64,000 nt of DNA from Lasiosphaeria ovina (lineage: Eukaryota; Ascomycota; Sordariomycetes; Sordariales; Lasiosphaeriaceae), in assembly GCA_033439765.1 (NCBI GenBank), contig JAULSN010000001.1, forward strand, positions 3,968,001 to 4,032,000. Reading direction: 5' to 3'. The translations under genes and the position numbers were made by a program. Numbering within the stretch: the stretch's first letter is position 1; each line of letters opens with the position of its first letter. Below are positions 1 to 10,524 of this stretch, piece after piece. The notes beneath the pieces were generated by a model that saw only the letters and a list, made by a program, of their open reading frames with translations, was not told where the DNA came from and ran no database searches.

Positions 1-995
1 AAGGAGCGAACGGAAGGCGCCTTGAAGGGCCCGGCTGGGGGGTCCCAACTCGCAATGCGTGCGTGGCAGGAGAGACCAGCGTTTCACGCCTGCCCCAAGA
101 CCTTCACCTCCATGACACGATGATGATGGCATGGAATCTAAAGCCTTCTCCATGGGTCTTGCTGCTAAAAAGACAACCGGTGAGTGGGTCGCCTTGCTAT
201 TCTTCTTTTCATCATCAATTATGCAAACCCTGGCAATTACGATTAAAGGCCTCGGCTCAGCCAGAGGGAGATACCTGAGTAGCAGCAAGGCAAAAAAGGA
301 AAGGAAAAATGGGATGCTGCCGGGTCGACCCCGCGGCTGGCTTGGAGATGCCCGGCTACGTGTCAGGCCATAACAACTCAAGATACCCCGTACTTGCACT
401 TGCCCCTCCAAACAAACCTGGAAGCATTGGATGCTCATGTGGTCTTACCTGCCTGTCTTCCAATGCTCCCCAATCGGCTCAGGTCGAAACAGCCGCCGCT
501 AGGCAGACGACTGTTCATACACAGTATGTTTTGTTGGAGCTGCACATGCTATCCCATTGCTGCCCTGCCCTGCACCTCAGCCTTCTATTGTTCGAGACCC
601 CACACCAAGAACCGCCCGATTGTTTATCTTGTTCGTAGGTATCGTACCTAGGTAGTCATCCAGGTCGGTGGCCATGCCGGCCTTCAATTGCTGCTCTCTA
701 TCTCTCTGCACGTCCCTCTTTCATCTGTGCCAGGTTGTTGCCAATCGGCCGTGTTTGTTGTCTCGACTTTGATGGACCACGGTGATCGTGGTACGAATAC
801 CTCAGGACGGAGTCATTTTTCCTTTTCTGCCTTTCACCTTGCTCGCGCTAGGCTTCAGGTTGCTACGGTCTTCCTCGCCTCTCCTCCCTAGCGCGGAGGT
901 TAGGTTCAGCCCCGGGGCAGTCGCAGACTCGGCTCTCCGTTCTGCACCAGGATACTCCCCGTCGCCCGGTGGCTCGGTGGAGCACTTCGAAAACG
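1..995. other. Upstream intergenic/leader region, no gene seen
   Basis: No open frame here has a recognisable protein family, and short frames overlap one another on both strands. The right half is pyrimidine-rich and probably holds the promoter and 5' leader of the large gene starting at 996. A locally palindromic stretch with overlapping GTAGGTA/TACCTAG motifs lies near 634-655. Nothing else can be supported. Confidence 0.5.
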
Positions 996-3900
996 ATGGC
1001 TTGGTGGGACTCGCAGCAACAGCAGCAGCGGCAGTGGCAGGAGCAAGAGCAGCGCCGGAGCCTCGGTGGGGCTTCAACACGGCCAAAAAAACGGCTCATT
1101 TTGGGAGACGCTTTTCCCAGGCTCGACCAGCCCGCCAGCAGCAGCCAGCAGCTAGCACCGGCACCGGCACCGGCACGACTGACTATGGACGAAGAAAGGG
1201 CCTTGCTGTCGCCCGTCTTTGACGACTATCGCGCCACTACCTCCACGCCCCCCCTCGTGGTGCACGTTGAGATCCGGTTTACCGACCCGGTAATCCGGTC
1301 GAGATATTTCCGGAGCTATGGCAGCTCGCCTGCCCTCGACCCCGGCAGGCGGCTCTGCAATGGCTTGCTGCGCCGCATTGAGCGCTGCTCTCACGAGCTC
1401 CTGACGCGCAAGGACTCGGGCGCACTCGAGCCGCTCAGGGACGACACGAAAGAGTCCAAGCCCTTGAGATTCGACATGACATTTCGCATCATGACAAGGG
1501 GGGCGGGCGAATGGGCCGAGAGGACCTACCGCTCCTACCAAAAGCAACCCCTGACTGTCGCACTCACCAAGGACATCATCTTGGCCACCCATAAGATGGT
1601 TGGCCTTTACCTGCGCCGTCACGACAAGTACTTCAGATGGGTTGACCAACCTTTTTATGACATGGAGCCTGAGAACCGTGAGACGACGGTGCCGACTCAT
1701 GGTGGTCCTCTGTCGCTGGCATGCATCCCCAGATCTCACTTCATCGAGTCGTCTCAGTCATTTGAGGCTGTGCCCGGGTACAGGATTGAGCTGTCGTTCG
1801 AGAGTCGAAACCCCCAACGCAAAGAAATCGAATTCCGGACTATGGTCAAAGTCAACAGCAAGCAGACCGCCCCGCTAACCCTGTTCATGAGCGAGGATCT
1901 GCTGTGGAAGGCTTTAAGGGCCGTGAACGAAGGTTTGGAGCCAAGAAAGCGCGCGTTCGACGATCATCTGAAGGACTGTCTTACATTGGATTGCCACCAT
2001 GCCGATGACGACGCTCTGAGCATCGAACTCCGGATTGCAAACAACCTTGGTCCGGTCTACAGCCAGGTGCGCCGGACAATCACGAGCAAGCTTTCGCTGT
2101 TCCGGGACTCCGAGGCTAAGGACTGCGACGAATTCCTTACGGCCACCGAAGCCGCTCTTGTTGATGCCTGTCAAGACACCGACGCAAAGATCAATGCGAT
2201 GGACGACTTTGAACTTCGGATACTTGAACTCAAGGGCGTAGGCTGGACACTTTCTCAGCCAGCAAAGTTCACTGTCGACTCTTCGGCCTCGTACAGCCGG
2301 CGGACGATCCAGGCAGCTCTGGACAGAGTCCAGACCGGCATCAGCGATGTTCTCCGTGGTCGCAATGTTGCTGTCCACATCAGCGCGCACAAGCGAGGGC
2401 ATACTGTGCTCGACAAGGCCATTGTGGCGCATGAGAAGCGGGGAGGAATGAAGAAGGTGTTGGCATCCCCAGAGGAAGAAAGCTCAATTCTCATCGCCAG
2501 ACTGAAAACACGCATTCAAAGCGACATCGACATGGTCTTTGAAGACACGTGCTCCATCGACGACATGACCGACGACGGAGACGAGGAAGGCCAGATGCTT
2601 CCCTTTCCTTTGGCGGGAACCTCCGGAACCAATGACCCATTGCCAAACGAGCAATGCAATCCTGTCCGAGAGCAACCCCCAGCAAAACAATCTGGCCATA
2701 CTCAGTCCAAGTCTCAATCCCTGCCCAGACCTCAGCCATCTTCAAGACGTCTTGTTCAGCGAGCATTTTCTCTCACTCACAGCTCCTCGGAACCTCCAGT
2801 GTTCCAAGAACTACCAGATTCTGTGCGAGAGGGACCACCCGCTGGAACATCCGTTGGCACGATACATGAGACAGCCTCGCCACCAAGGCCGCAGAGCTCG
2901 TCGAGGACGCTTGTCCAACGGGCCTTGTCGCTAACAAAACGACATTCGACTGAAACCCTCCAAGAGCCCCCGGGAAATCAACATGGCATGTCCAAGTCCT
3001 TGCCTAGGCAAAAAAGCTCGGTTCGAAGGCTTGTTCGGCGAGCCTTTTCACTCTCACGTCGCTCAACCGAGTCTCTGCGGTCCAAAAACTCCTCTAAGCT
3101 TGCCGAACACACACCCGAAGGTGAGAGGAGTAGGCCGGGCTCGGTTGCCGGCGAACAAGACCTTACCCGGACTCGTGGTCAAAGGCATTCCCTCGGGCGT
3201 CCGATGACGGCTATGGGCCTTGTTGAGCCAGCCGAAGCTACAAGGTCTTTGATCGCCATATCCAAGAGTCGCTCAACGACAGGTCGTGTGAGCAACGCAT
3301 CAATTTTGATAGACGAGCTTGCCATTAGAGTCAACCCCCTAGACCCGACCGAGCCTGCGGAAGTTAGCGATAGCCGAGTGGCCGGACCAACAGAAGCCTC
3401 GGAAATTGAACCCGCTGAAGTGAACCGCGATATTGGAGAGAGCGCGCCCCAACGAGGGTCCGAGAGATTGTGCCTGACGGTGCCGAGCGATGCAGAAACC
3501 GACGACGCGGGGATCTCGGCAGGGACCGACCTGGGAGAACCCGCTGCAACATGCAATGCCAACTCAACCTTTCAGACTTCGGACCGAGCTAAGGTTACCC
3601 CTTGCCCGGGAGAGGAACACTTTTCTGGCCAAGGCACTAGTTCGCTTATGATGGACACACCAGGGGCATCTGATGATGCGCCGGAACGTGCGCCGGACCC
3701 GGTCTTTGACGAGGTGTCTGAAACCCGAAGTCTAAATCCCACAAACACCGGGGAAGATGAAGGTTCCACCGCACCATCTACCCCTGCGTTAAGCACTGGG
3801 GGAGATTCCTCACCGAGGGCCAGTGTGCTGATAACTCCGCGATATCTGCGGAGGCTTTCGGGCGCGAGAGATTCCATTGCGAAGGAGCCGGAGCCAGAGT

Positions 3901-6650
3901 CCGAGCCCGAGGCGCCGGGGCCAGACATGGAGGCTGAAACAGACGGACAACCCACTGCGATTACTTCCGAAGGTGGAGACCAAGGTCACGACATTCTTGA
4001 ACTGCCTCAAATCGAAACATGTTCACCCTTAAGCCTCCATCAGAAGACAAATGTGCCCGAGCTCACAACCAACGGGCCCGAAGAGAACTTGGAGTCGGCA
4101 CCTCTGCTCGGTAAGAATACCGAGCCTGAAGTGCCCGGAGACGGGGTGAATTCCGGGCGCGAGGAAGATGACTCTCCGCTACGTACCCTAACTACAAATT
4201 CTGAGCAAGAGAATAACACGAGTTTCATCAACGATATGTCTCACACTGCAGAGCTCGGGGCCGAATTGTCTACAAAGCCCAATGGCGGTGGTTGCCAGGG
4301 CGCCAACGAAGTGCGTCCGGACTTCCCCACCGCGGAAGTCCGGAACTCGGCCCCGATCGATACGAGGCTAATAACAAGGCCAATTTCGCTTTCCAGCTCG
4401 GAACCTAGCTCGGAACCTAGCTCGGAACCTAGCTCGGGCCCATTTAAACCAATTGATTGCCAACAGGCAGTTGGTTTTGGTGTTGGCGGCGTTGGTGGCG
4501 TGGTTGTGGAGGGATTCTGCGCCGCCAATGGTTCGCCGGACAGCCTTGGCCTTCCGACTCCCGAGACTGATGCCTCAAAAAGTGAGACCAACAATATCGA
4601 GAGCCTGCACCCAGCGGATTTCGAGTCCGATGGCCTCAAGATCCCAGCGGTCCCGCAGGCACCCGAGATCCCGATTGAAAACAACGGAGCCGGCGGCCAT
4701 GTGCATGACCGACTCGCCCTTGAGGCCGGCTGCGAATCGCAAGACGCTCCTCAGCATGAAATCGGTGACATCTTAACCACCGAGAAATCCGAAACAAGTA
4801 GTCATGAAGTCTTGATTACTCGCGATGGCGGTCTGCCAGCTGTGGTTTCGAGTGTCAGTGTCGACAATGGTGCGGACACTCGTACATGCGATGTCTCCGC
4901 CGGAGCTCTTGGACTCGGTAACGACCAAGACTCCGCCGCTAGTGCGAGCTGCGCTGCATCCGACATAATCGCCGGTGATCATGTCAGAGACGATGTCGGT
5001 GCCAGTGCGGACCTGGACTCCGGATTGTCCGAGGCATCCGTCGGAGTCGACAGCTCCAGAGGTGTTCAGATGCCCGAGCCCGCGACTTGCGGTGGACCCG
5101 AGACTCCTGAAGGGACATCCGGCTCTTTCCGTAGCATCTGTGCTTCGTCTCCCGACATTTCTTCCGGAAGCCGAGACGGAGAGAGGGCTTGCAATAGCTC
5201 CGGTTCGGAGTCCGAGACTTTCTCCGAAACATCCACTAAGGATGAAGCCGAAGGGGGCGGGTGCTCTGCCGATGTGGGTTCTGGTTGCCCCAAGGCCTCC
5301 GCCGGACATCTACTTGGAGCTGGTACCGATTTCGATGCCGATGGAGAAGTGGTCGTTACCGAAGATGCACCCTCGCTAAACGAGACGGTGCCGTACCTGG
5401 AGGCGAGAACTGCCCAAGTCTCGCAAGCCGGTCATGATGTGGACGCCGATGCATCGAGTTCTCTCCTAACGGAAATCATCGGAGAAAATGTTGCCACAGC
5501 ACCCGACACCCCCCTCGCCCGAGATGCGGTGCAAGAGGGCATCGCCAAGCTCGAGAAGACTTTGGTTCTTCAGGGTGTTGAGATCAGCGGTCCCGAGATC
5601 GGCAGCGAAGAGAATGCTAGCCAGAGCGACATTGGTGTTGACGTAGAGAAGATCGAGGCTATACCCGAAGCGCTGGCGTTGGGTCCCGAAGCGGTTGATG
5701 ACATGACCAACACGCCTCGTGGTCCGGCCGGGCTCGATGTGGGTTATGAGATTGAGATCTTGACCAACACACCGGAGATTCTGGGTGACAGTGAAGAAGT
5801 TAATAAACGCTACTGGGGTGCCGAAGTAGAATCGTCGGTGCTCGAAGACGGTACTGCGGAACCGGGGATTCCCGCCCAAGCATTTGTGGCTCCGCTTGCG
5901 GATGACTCGGTGGCTGATGGCAGCGGACAAAGACTCGTACTACCCGAAATATCCGTCAAGGAGTTCCCCGCTCCGCCGCCCGATGAGCCGACTTGTTCGC
6001 CGGACAAAGCGCTCGCCTCGGGTGATTTGGTCGCCAACCCGAGTACCCTATTTCTGGAATCCGACGTGGCGGCCTCGGCGAACAAGACAGCGGAGATACC
6101 CGTGACGCAGCCGACTGATCACCCGACGTCGTTCAACCCGCTCCTACTTTCCCCCTCCCCGGTTCTTTCAGCCTGGAGTAACTCATCTTCGATTCCGGAC
6201 ACTTTGGGCTGTGGGACTTTGCCCAGTGCCCGGGGTTCAGTCGATTCTTACCGAGTTTTATTGTCAGACGAGGAGAAGTCATCTTCTTTGTCGTCGTTTG
6301 ATAATTGTAGTCGTCCCCAGACGGCCGGCTACCTAGGGCTCCACCGCGAGTCGCCATTTGCTGACTTCGGTCTGCGAGGCGCGCTCGGAGACACCCGCCG
6401 CTCCAGTTTCCCGGCGTTGCAGGCCGTGGGCGCGGTCGCCACTACTGAAGAAAAACCGGACTCGTTGCCAGTGAAAGGCGGCACAGACAAGAAGCATGGC
6501 AAGCGGCGAAAGATTGTGAAGGCGCAGCCACAAGACGATAGCGACGACGGCCCAATGGTGTTGTCTCGTATCATGCTGCTCCTCGCTGGTGCCATGGCCA
6601 TCAGCAAGGTCCTCAAGGGCCCTCCGCCCAAGTTTGGGGCAAGTTATTAG
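996..6650 (+). CDS. Giant low-complexity protein with C-terminal hydrophobic anchor, function unknown
   Basis: Single-exon frame of 1,884 residues. I chose the ATG at 996 (A at -3, G at +4); the frame is open a little further upstream but only from a GTG, and an alternative in-frame ATG is at 1185. The first ~550 residues look folded and come after a short Gln-rich segment. The remainder is acidic, Ser/Pro/Glu-rich and probably disordered. Three copies of a basic motif of the form SSRxLVxRAxSL occur near residues 591, 643 and 683 (third copy SSVRRLVRRAFSL), and a 12-bp DNA repeat encodes SSEP units at 4395-4436. Near the C-terminus a basic patch (KKHGKRRKIVK) precedes a single hydrophobic stretch (VLSRIMLLLAGAMAIS) and a 14-residue tail, the layout of a tail-anchored membrane protein. 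I do not recognise the family; no catalytic motif is visible. Confidence 0.85.
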   Translation: MAWWDSQQQQQRQWQEQEQRRSLGGASTRPKKRLILGDAFPRLDQPASSSQQLAPAPAPARLTMDEERALLSPVFDDYRATTSTPPLVVHVEIRFTDPVIRSRYFRSYGSSPALDPGRRLCNGLLRRIERCSHELLTRKDSGALEPLRDDTKESKPLRFDMTFRIMTRGAGEWAERTYRSYQKQPLTVALTKDIILATHKMVGLYLRRHDKYFRWVDQPFYDMEPENRETTVPTHGGPLSLACIPRSHFIESSQSFEAVPGYRIELSFESRNPQRKEIEFRTMVKVNSKQTAPLTLFMSEDLLWKALRAVNEGLEPRKRAFDDHLKDCLTLDCHHADDDALSIELRIANNLGPVYSQVRRTITSKLSLFRDSEAKDCDEFLTATEAALVDACQDTDAKINAMDDFELRILELKGVGWTLSQPAKFTVDSSASYSRRTIQAALDRVQTGISDVLRGRNVAVHISAHKRGHTVLDKAIVAHEKRGGMKKVLASPEEESSILIARLKTRIQSDIDMVFEDTCSIDDMTDDGDEEGQMLPFPLAGTSGTNDPLPNEQCNPVREQPPAKQSGHTQSKSQSLPRPQPSSRRLVQRAFSLTHSSSEPPVFQELPDSVREGPPAGTSVGTIHETASPPRPQSSSRTLVQRALSLTKRHSTETLQEPPGNQHGMSKSLPRQKSSVRRLVRRAFSLSRRSTESLRSKNSSKLAEHTPEGERSRPGSVAGEQDLTRTRGQRHSLGRPMTAMGLVEPAEATRSLIAISKSRSTTGRVSNASILIDELAIRVNPLDPTEPAEVSDSRVAGPTEASEIEPAEVNRDIGESAPQRGSERLCLTVPSDAETDDAGISAGTDLGEPAATCNANSTFQTSDRAKVTPCPGEEHFSGQGTSSLMMDTPGASDDAPERAPDPVFDEVSETRSLNPTNTGEDEGSTAPSTPALSTGGDSSPRASVLITPRYLRRLSGARDSIAKEPEPESEPEAPGPDMEAETDGQPTAITSEGGDQGHDILELPQIETCSPLSLHQKTNVPELTTNGPEENLESAPLLGKNTEPEVPGDGVNSGREEDDSPLRTLTTNSEQENNTSFINDMSHTAELGAELSTKPNGGGCQGANEVRPDFPTAEVRNSAPIDTRLITRPISLSSSEPSSEPSSEPSSGPFKPIDCQQAVGFGVGGVGGVVVEGFCAANGSPDSLGLPTPETDASKSETNNIESLHPADFESDGLKIPAVPQAPEIPIENNGAGGHVHDRLALEAGCESQDAPQHEIGDILTTEKSETSSHEVLITRDGGLPAVVSSVSVDNGADTRTCDVSAGALGLGNDQDSAASASCAASDIIAGDHVRDDVGASADLDSGLSEASVGVDSSRGVQMPEPATCGGPETPEGTSGSFRSICASSPDISSGSRDGERACNSSGSESETFSETSTKDEAEGGGCSADVGSGCPKASAGHLLGAGTDFDADGEVVVTEDAPSLNETVPYLEARTAQVSQAGHDVDADASSSLLTEIIGENVATAPDTPLARDAVQEGIAKLEKTLVLQGVEISGPEIGSEENASQSDIGVDVEKIEAIPEALALGPEAVDDMTNTPRGPAGLDVGYEIEILTNTPEILGDSEEVNKRYWGAEVESSVLEDGTAEPGIPAQAFVAPLADDSVADGSGQRLVLPEISVKEFPAPPPDEPTCSPDKALASGDLVANPSTLFLESDVAASANKTAEIPVTQPTDHPTSFNPLLLSPSPVLSAWSNSSSIPDTLGCGTLPSARGSVDSYRVLLSDEEKSSSLSSFDNCSRPQTAGYLGLHRESPFADFGLRGALGDTRRSSFPALQAVGAVATTEEKPDSLPVKGGTDKKHGKRRKIVKAQPQDDSDDGPMVLSRIMLLLAGAMAISKVLKGPPPKFGASY
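4395..4436 (+). repeat. 12-bp coding tandem repeat
   Basis: The unit AGCTCGGAACCT is present three times in tandem followed by a partial fourth copy, inside the giant gene, encoding repeated Ser-Ser-Glu-Pro. The copies are identical, so it is probably a recent or length-variable expansion. Confidence 0.9.
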
Positions 6651-7480
6651 ATTGGTCCTGTTCGCGGGATATATATATATTTATCTTTCCTCTCATATCT
6701 CTGGCTCTCTGGGACCTTTCCACTAGCGTATTTAAGCATGGAAGGCATGGAAAGGCGTATCATATTAGGTTGTTTTGTCACGGGACATAGATATTAGGAA
6801 TAACAGGTGGTGTATATGCATGGGAAAAGCTAATGTATATAAGAGTTTTATCTATCATACCTGCAATGAATGATATTAAAGGAACCAACAATGGATGGGT
6901 GTCTTTATTAATATCGAGTCAGAGTGCACGGAAAGGACCAACGAAGAGACGTAAAGGATTCAAAGGACCTCAAGGAGGAAGAGGAATAAAAATGAAGGCA
7001 AGAGACAAAAGAAATGAAACCATATTGGGGGTGTACCAAAGGCGTCGAGGCGTCGCACTGTGTACAATAATCCCGCTCGACTAAATCCCCTGAAAACCGC
7101 TCTGAGTCCGAAGACGTTTGGGTGAGCGCGAACGGGGGGCTATAAGGCCATCCCAGGTCGTCCGTCGGCCACGTTGGGGTCTGGCTGTCTGGTTTGGTTC
7201 AAGGTTGGGATGGAAGGGGTGCGAATTTCTTCTCATCAAGGAGTAGTAACAGTAAGTTGGTGAGCGAGCGGGGAGGTGAGAGCAGGCCAACTGAAATTAT
7301 CGATACCAATCTATATAGTATAGTAGCAGGTAAGTACAGACAGATAGGGGAGGGGGAAAGTTAGGGAATGTGAGATATTACGCCGCACAATAGACAATAA
7401 CACACAAGTCGAAACGAAAAGGGCTGTTAGGAAGTTCGTATGTTCATAGGCCTGTCTCTATTATCTACTATTCCTATTAT
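6651..7480. other. Convergent 3' intergenic region
   Basis: AT-rich spacer between the tail-to-tail ends of the giant gene and SEC20, with an (AT)n tract near 6672-6682. It presumably carries the 3' UTRs and polyadenylation sites of both genes. I see no gene in it. Confidence 0.5.
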
Positions 7481-8949
7481 TCATAACTCATCCCTGACTA
7501 TTTGCCCCTGCTGCTGCTCCTGGCCAGCACGCTCACTACTCTCCTCGCCCGTTTCCTCCTCCCACATCCTCTTCATGGGGTTCGGCTCGTCGCGGCCGTC
7601 TTCGACATCGCCGCCGTGGCTACTCGTCTGGTTTTCTGCCTCGGCTCGCGCCGCATCCTCGGCTTCGTCGATAATCCTAACGATCTTGTCCAGCATCGAG
7701 TCCGTATCCACAGCGGCGGCGCTGTCCCTCTCGTCTCCGAGACGGACAGTCGGGACGGCGGTAGTCTCGATGCCTCGGATTTTGATGCTTGCGCTCGAAG
7801 CAGCCTGCTGCTGACCGTCGCCGCCGCCGCCGCCTCCTCCTCCTCCTCCTATCGCCCCCAGAGCCGTCGAGGTCAGGGCGCGCCCCGCGAGCAACGACGT
7901 GCGCAGCGGCAGCCAGAGCACCCACCACAGCGGGCCGTACAGAAAGCGGCGGAACACGAGCCACGCCAGCGTCGATAGCAGCATGTACATGGCCGTGCGC
8001 AGGTACCACGTGTCGCTCTTCTGGCTGGTGAGCAGGGTGCCGAGCAGGGCGCGCGACCGCCGCAGCAGCCCGTCGACGCCCTCGTACGTCTGCTGCAGCT
8101 CGCGCAGCGCCGCCGAGCTCTCGGCCAGCGTCTGGGCCGCGAACGCCGACTTGGATACTTCGCCTGTGATCAGCGCGTGAGTGCGCCGCAGCGCCTCGGT
8201 CACGTCGCTGCCGGCGGTCACCACATCGCGGTTGTGGTCTGTCCCCGTTTCGTTCTTTTCGCGCCAACGCCGGCGGTCTCGTGCCGTGAATAGGACTTGG
8301 TGTTGGACTTGCTGCTGCTGTTGGTGGTTCTGTGAGTTGTTACCGTCGTCGTTGCCGTTGTCGTTGCCATCTTGCTGGTCTTGTTGCCGTCGGAGAACCG
8401 CAGATGCGTTCGCAACGTACGACGCTATTAGCAGTTCGCGCTCGAGTTTCTGGGCCGACTCCATGCTGCGCCGGGCGGCGATCTGGGCGGCGCGGAACGA
8501 GGTACGGCAGCTAGTTTGCGCGAAACAAAAAAGTCAGAACCTTTGATAGACGCATAGAGGGAACAAGACGACAAGAGTAAAACCTACAGCTTCAAGTCCT
8601 GCTCGAGCCGCTGCGCACCCTCCTTTAGCCTTGCCTTGGCGTGCTCAGTATCACTCCCAGGGCGGCCCGGCCGCAGATCGATGATCTCCTCCTGCAGCAG
8701 CTCGAGGTCCTCGTCCTCCTCACGCAGGATCTGGCTGATCTCGGCGCTTAGCTCGGCGGCCACGTTGTCGCTGCCGTCGTCGCCGTCGCCGCCTTTGCCC
8801 GCCGCGGTAATGCTGCTAATGCTGCTTGTGAGCGGTACCGAGCCGGGCTCGAACTTGAGCGTAGCTAGCCGGTCGATGAGCTCCTTCAGCTGGCCGGTCG
8901 TTTCCTGCAGAGCGGCGAGCCGGTTGTGGAGCGCCTCAAAGGACGCCAT
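7481..8949 (-). CDS. SEC20: SNARE protein SEC20 (ER-Golgi retrograde transport)
   Basis: Two exons: 8949-8588 and 8510-7481, intron with GTAGGT donor, CTGAC branch and CTAG acceptor, giving 463 residues. The join restores the family's conserved segment (LCRTSFRAAQ then KLERELLIAS). The N-terminal half is helical and acidic; the Sec20 SNARE region runs over about residues 205-285, followed by a hydrophobic membrane segment at about 290-325. The protein ends in RDEL, a variant of the HDEL retrieval signal present on yeast Sec20, so the C-terminus should be lumenal. Between the membrane segment and the tail is a run of ten glycines and Gln/Asp-rich sequence. Family role: t-SNARE subunit receiving COPI vesicles at the ER. 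Head-to-head with mL53. Confidence 0.9.
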
Positions 8950-9764
8950 CTTGTCGGAGAGATGGCCGTCTCTATTAATTGCTAGGATATCTACCTGCGA
9001 CCTGGTTTTGCCCCTAGAAACTCGGGTTATCTTGGTCGTCGCGTCGTCGCGTCGTCGCGTCGTCTGTCCCGGCCCATATAACAGCAAGTAGGGGGTAGTT
9101 AGTTCGCTCGCTGTCCACTACTGTCCGCCTTGACTATAAAGAACCACCTGTCTCTTTCTGTGTTTGCGCAGGGGACGGGTCAAGGCGAGAAATTCCCAAG
9201 ATGTCCGGATTTATTAGATCCGGGTCGGGTCGGTAGTCGAGGTAATGAATGTGGGCGAGTTGTTGAGTCGCGAGAATTGTCGACCTCGAATTCCATGGGA
9301 GCTCGAGATAGGATGCAGCAACGTCACTCTCTCCAAAGTTAACGGAGTACAGATGAACGGTGGAGCTTGGCCTACCCGCCGTTTCGCTCCGAAAGAGTTT
9401 CACGTGATGTCCCGTTTTCCCGCTTTAGCTCAGTCGGTAGCTCCAGTTTCTTTAAACCCAAATAGAAAAGGGGCCCAGAGAAATAAAAAACGCCCGGCAA
9501 CTTCCGTCCGCTCATTGACCCCTGCACGTTCAAGCTTCCCACCCCCTGTCCGAGGCTAGTAAAGGTAACTCGACTCGACGCCAGCGAGACAATTCTCTGT
9601 GTAGCGGCCTCCACCGTGCTCAACGTCGCCGCCAAACACCGGATATCGCCCTTCCAAATATTCTCTCGTCGCGACGAGACGAGACCGCAGTACCCAATTA
9701 ATTGCCAATAAATAACGGCCTGACCCTTCTCAATCGGTCCCAGCCAACACTTCAAAACGCCAAC
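8950..9764. promoter_or_regulatory. Divergent promoter between SEC20 and mL53
   Basis: 815-bp head-to-head intergenic region. It contains an 8-bp tandem repeat (GTCGTCGC, nearly four copies, 9035-9064) probably in the SEC20 leader, and a 14-base stretch AGCTCAGTCGGTAG near 9426 that resembles a tRNA D-arm but lacks the rest of a tRNA. No coding frame is convincing. Confidence 0.5.
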
Positions 9765-10148
9765 ATGATCACGCGGTTCATCACCGAAGTCACGACGCGG
9801 TTCAACCCCTTCTCGGTGCGAGCCAAGTCGGCGCGGCTCTTCCTGGCATTCCTCCCAGCCGACGCGCGGTCCGGGGGCATGAAGATCACTACGAAATTAC
9901 TGCCGCGGACGTCGGCGGAGCCAAGCGCGCTTCACGTCAAGTTCAGTCAGTAATAACCCCTTCTAACCCTCTTAGCTATGGGGATTTTTTCTTCTTATTC
10001 AGCCTCGCTGACACGACCCTTGTGTCTGCCCACAGAGGACGGCAAAGAGATGAATCTGGACGTTGAAAATATGGGCATCAAAAGCGTTGTGGAGGAGGTG
10101 GACCGACACTCGCGCATCTTGCAGAAGCAAGCAGATCTAGACGCCTAA
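9765..10148 (+). CDS. MRPL44: Mitochondrial large-subunit ribosomal protein mL53
   Basis: Two exons, 9765-9945 and 10036-10148, encode 97 residues. The intron has a GTCAGT donor, a CTGAC branch near 10008 and a CACAG acceptor; splicing joins HVKF to KDGKEMNLD in frame. The sequence matches the fungal mL53 family (yeast Mrpl44), small proteins of about 100 residues in the mitochondrial large ribosomal subunit. It begins MITRFITEVTTRFNPF, which could act as a targeting helix. The frame is open for 21 codons upstream of the chosen ATG, but those lie in the probable leader. Head-to-head with SEC20 and tail-to-tail with the pyrophosphatase. Confidence 0.88.
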
Positions 10149-10524
10149 ACTAAGGCTCACTTATACCGCAACCAAATCTCGGCCATGATGAGACTACTGC
10201 CCTGTATAACAACGACACACACACACGCACATACGAAGAGAAAAAGAGAACTCACACCGAGCTGTATTTTGAATTAGAAAATCGGGAGCATTGGGAGGCG
10301 TTCTGGGACGGCTGTATCTCTCCAGGTTCTACGCAATCGTCTTTCGGCAGCAGTAACGATACAGCAGGCAGTATTCTAGCCAGTGTATATTTTTATTTTA
10401 ACTGCTAGTCAAAGTTTCGCTACTTTTCGTCTGCGAATATCTACTACAAAAACCGCTGTCGACTAGCGCTTTGGATTAAACCATCGCCCATTTACATCTG
10501 TCGTCGACGTTACGCCCTCGCCGC
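10149..10524. other. Convergent 3' region with CA microsatellite
   Basis: Spacer between the 3' ends of mL53 and the pyrophosphatase gene. A short (AC)n repeat lies at about 10214-10225. No gene seen. Confidence 0.5.

Noticed and set aside
969..995. Upstream extension of the giant gene from position 969
   Set aside because: The codon at 969 is GTG. Nuclear fungal genes start at ATG, and the first in-frame ATG is at 996.
7677..8267. 196-codon frame in another phase of the SEC20 exon
   Set aside because: Arg/Pro-rich shadow of a GC-rich coding exon; the SEC20 frame explains the region.
9419..9495. tRNA-like A box (TAGCTCAGTCGG)
   Set aside because: Only the D-arm matches; no anticodon stem, T-loop or acceptor pairing follows, so not annotated as a tRNA.
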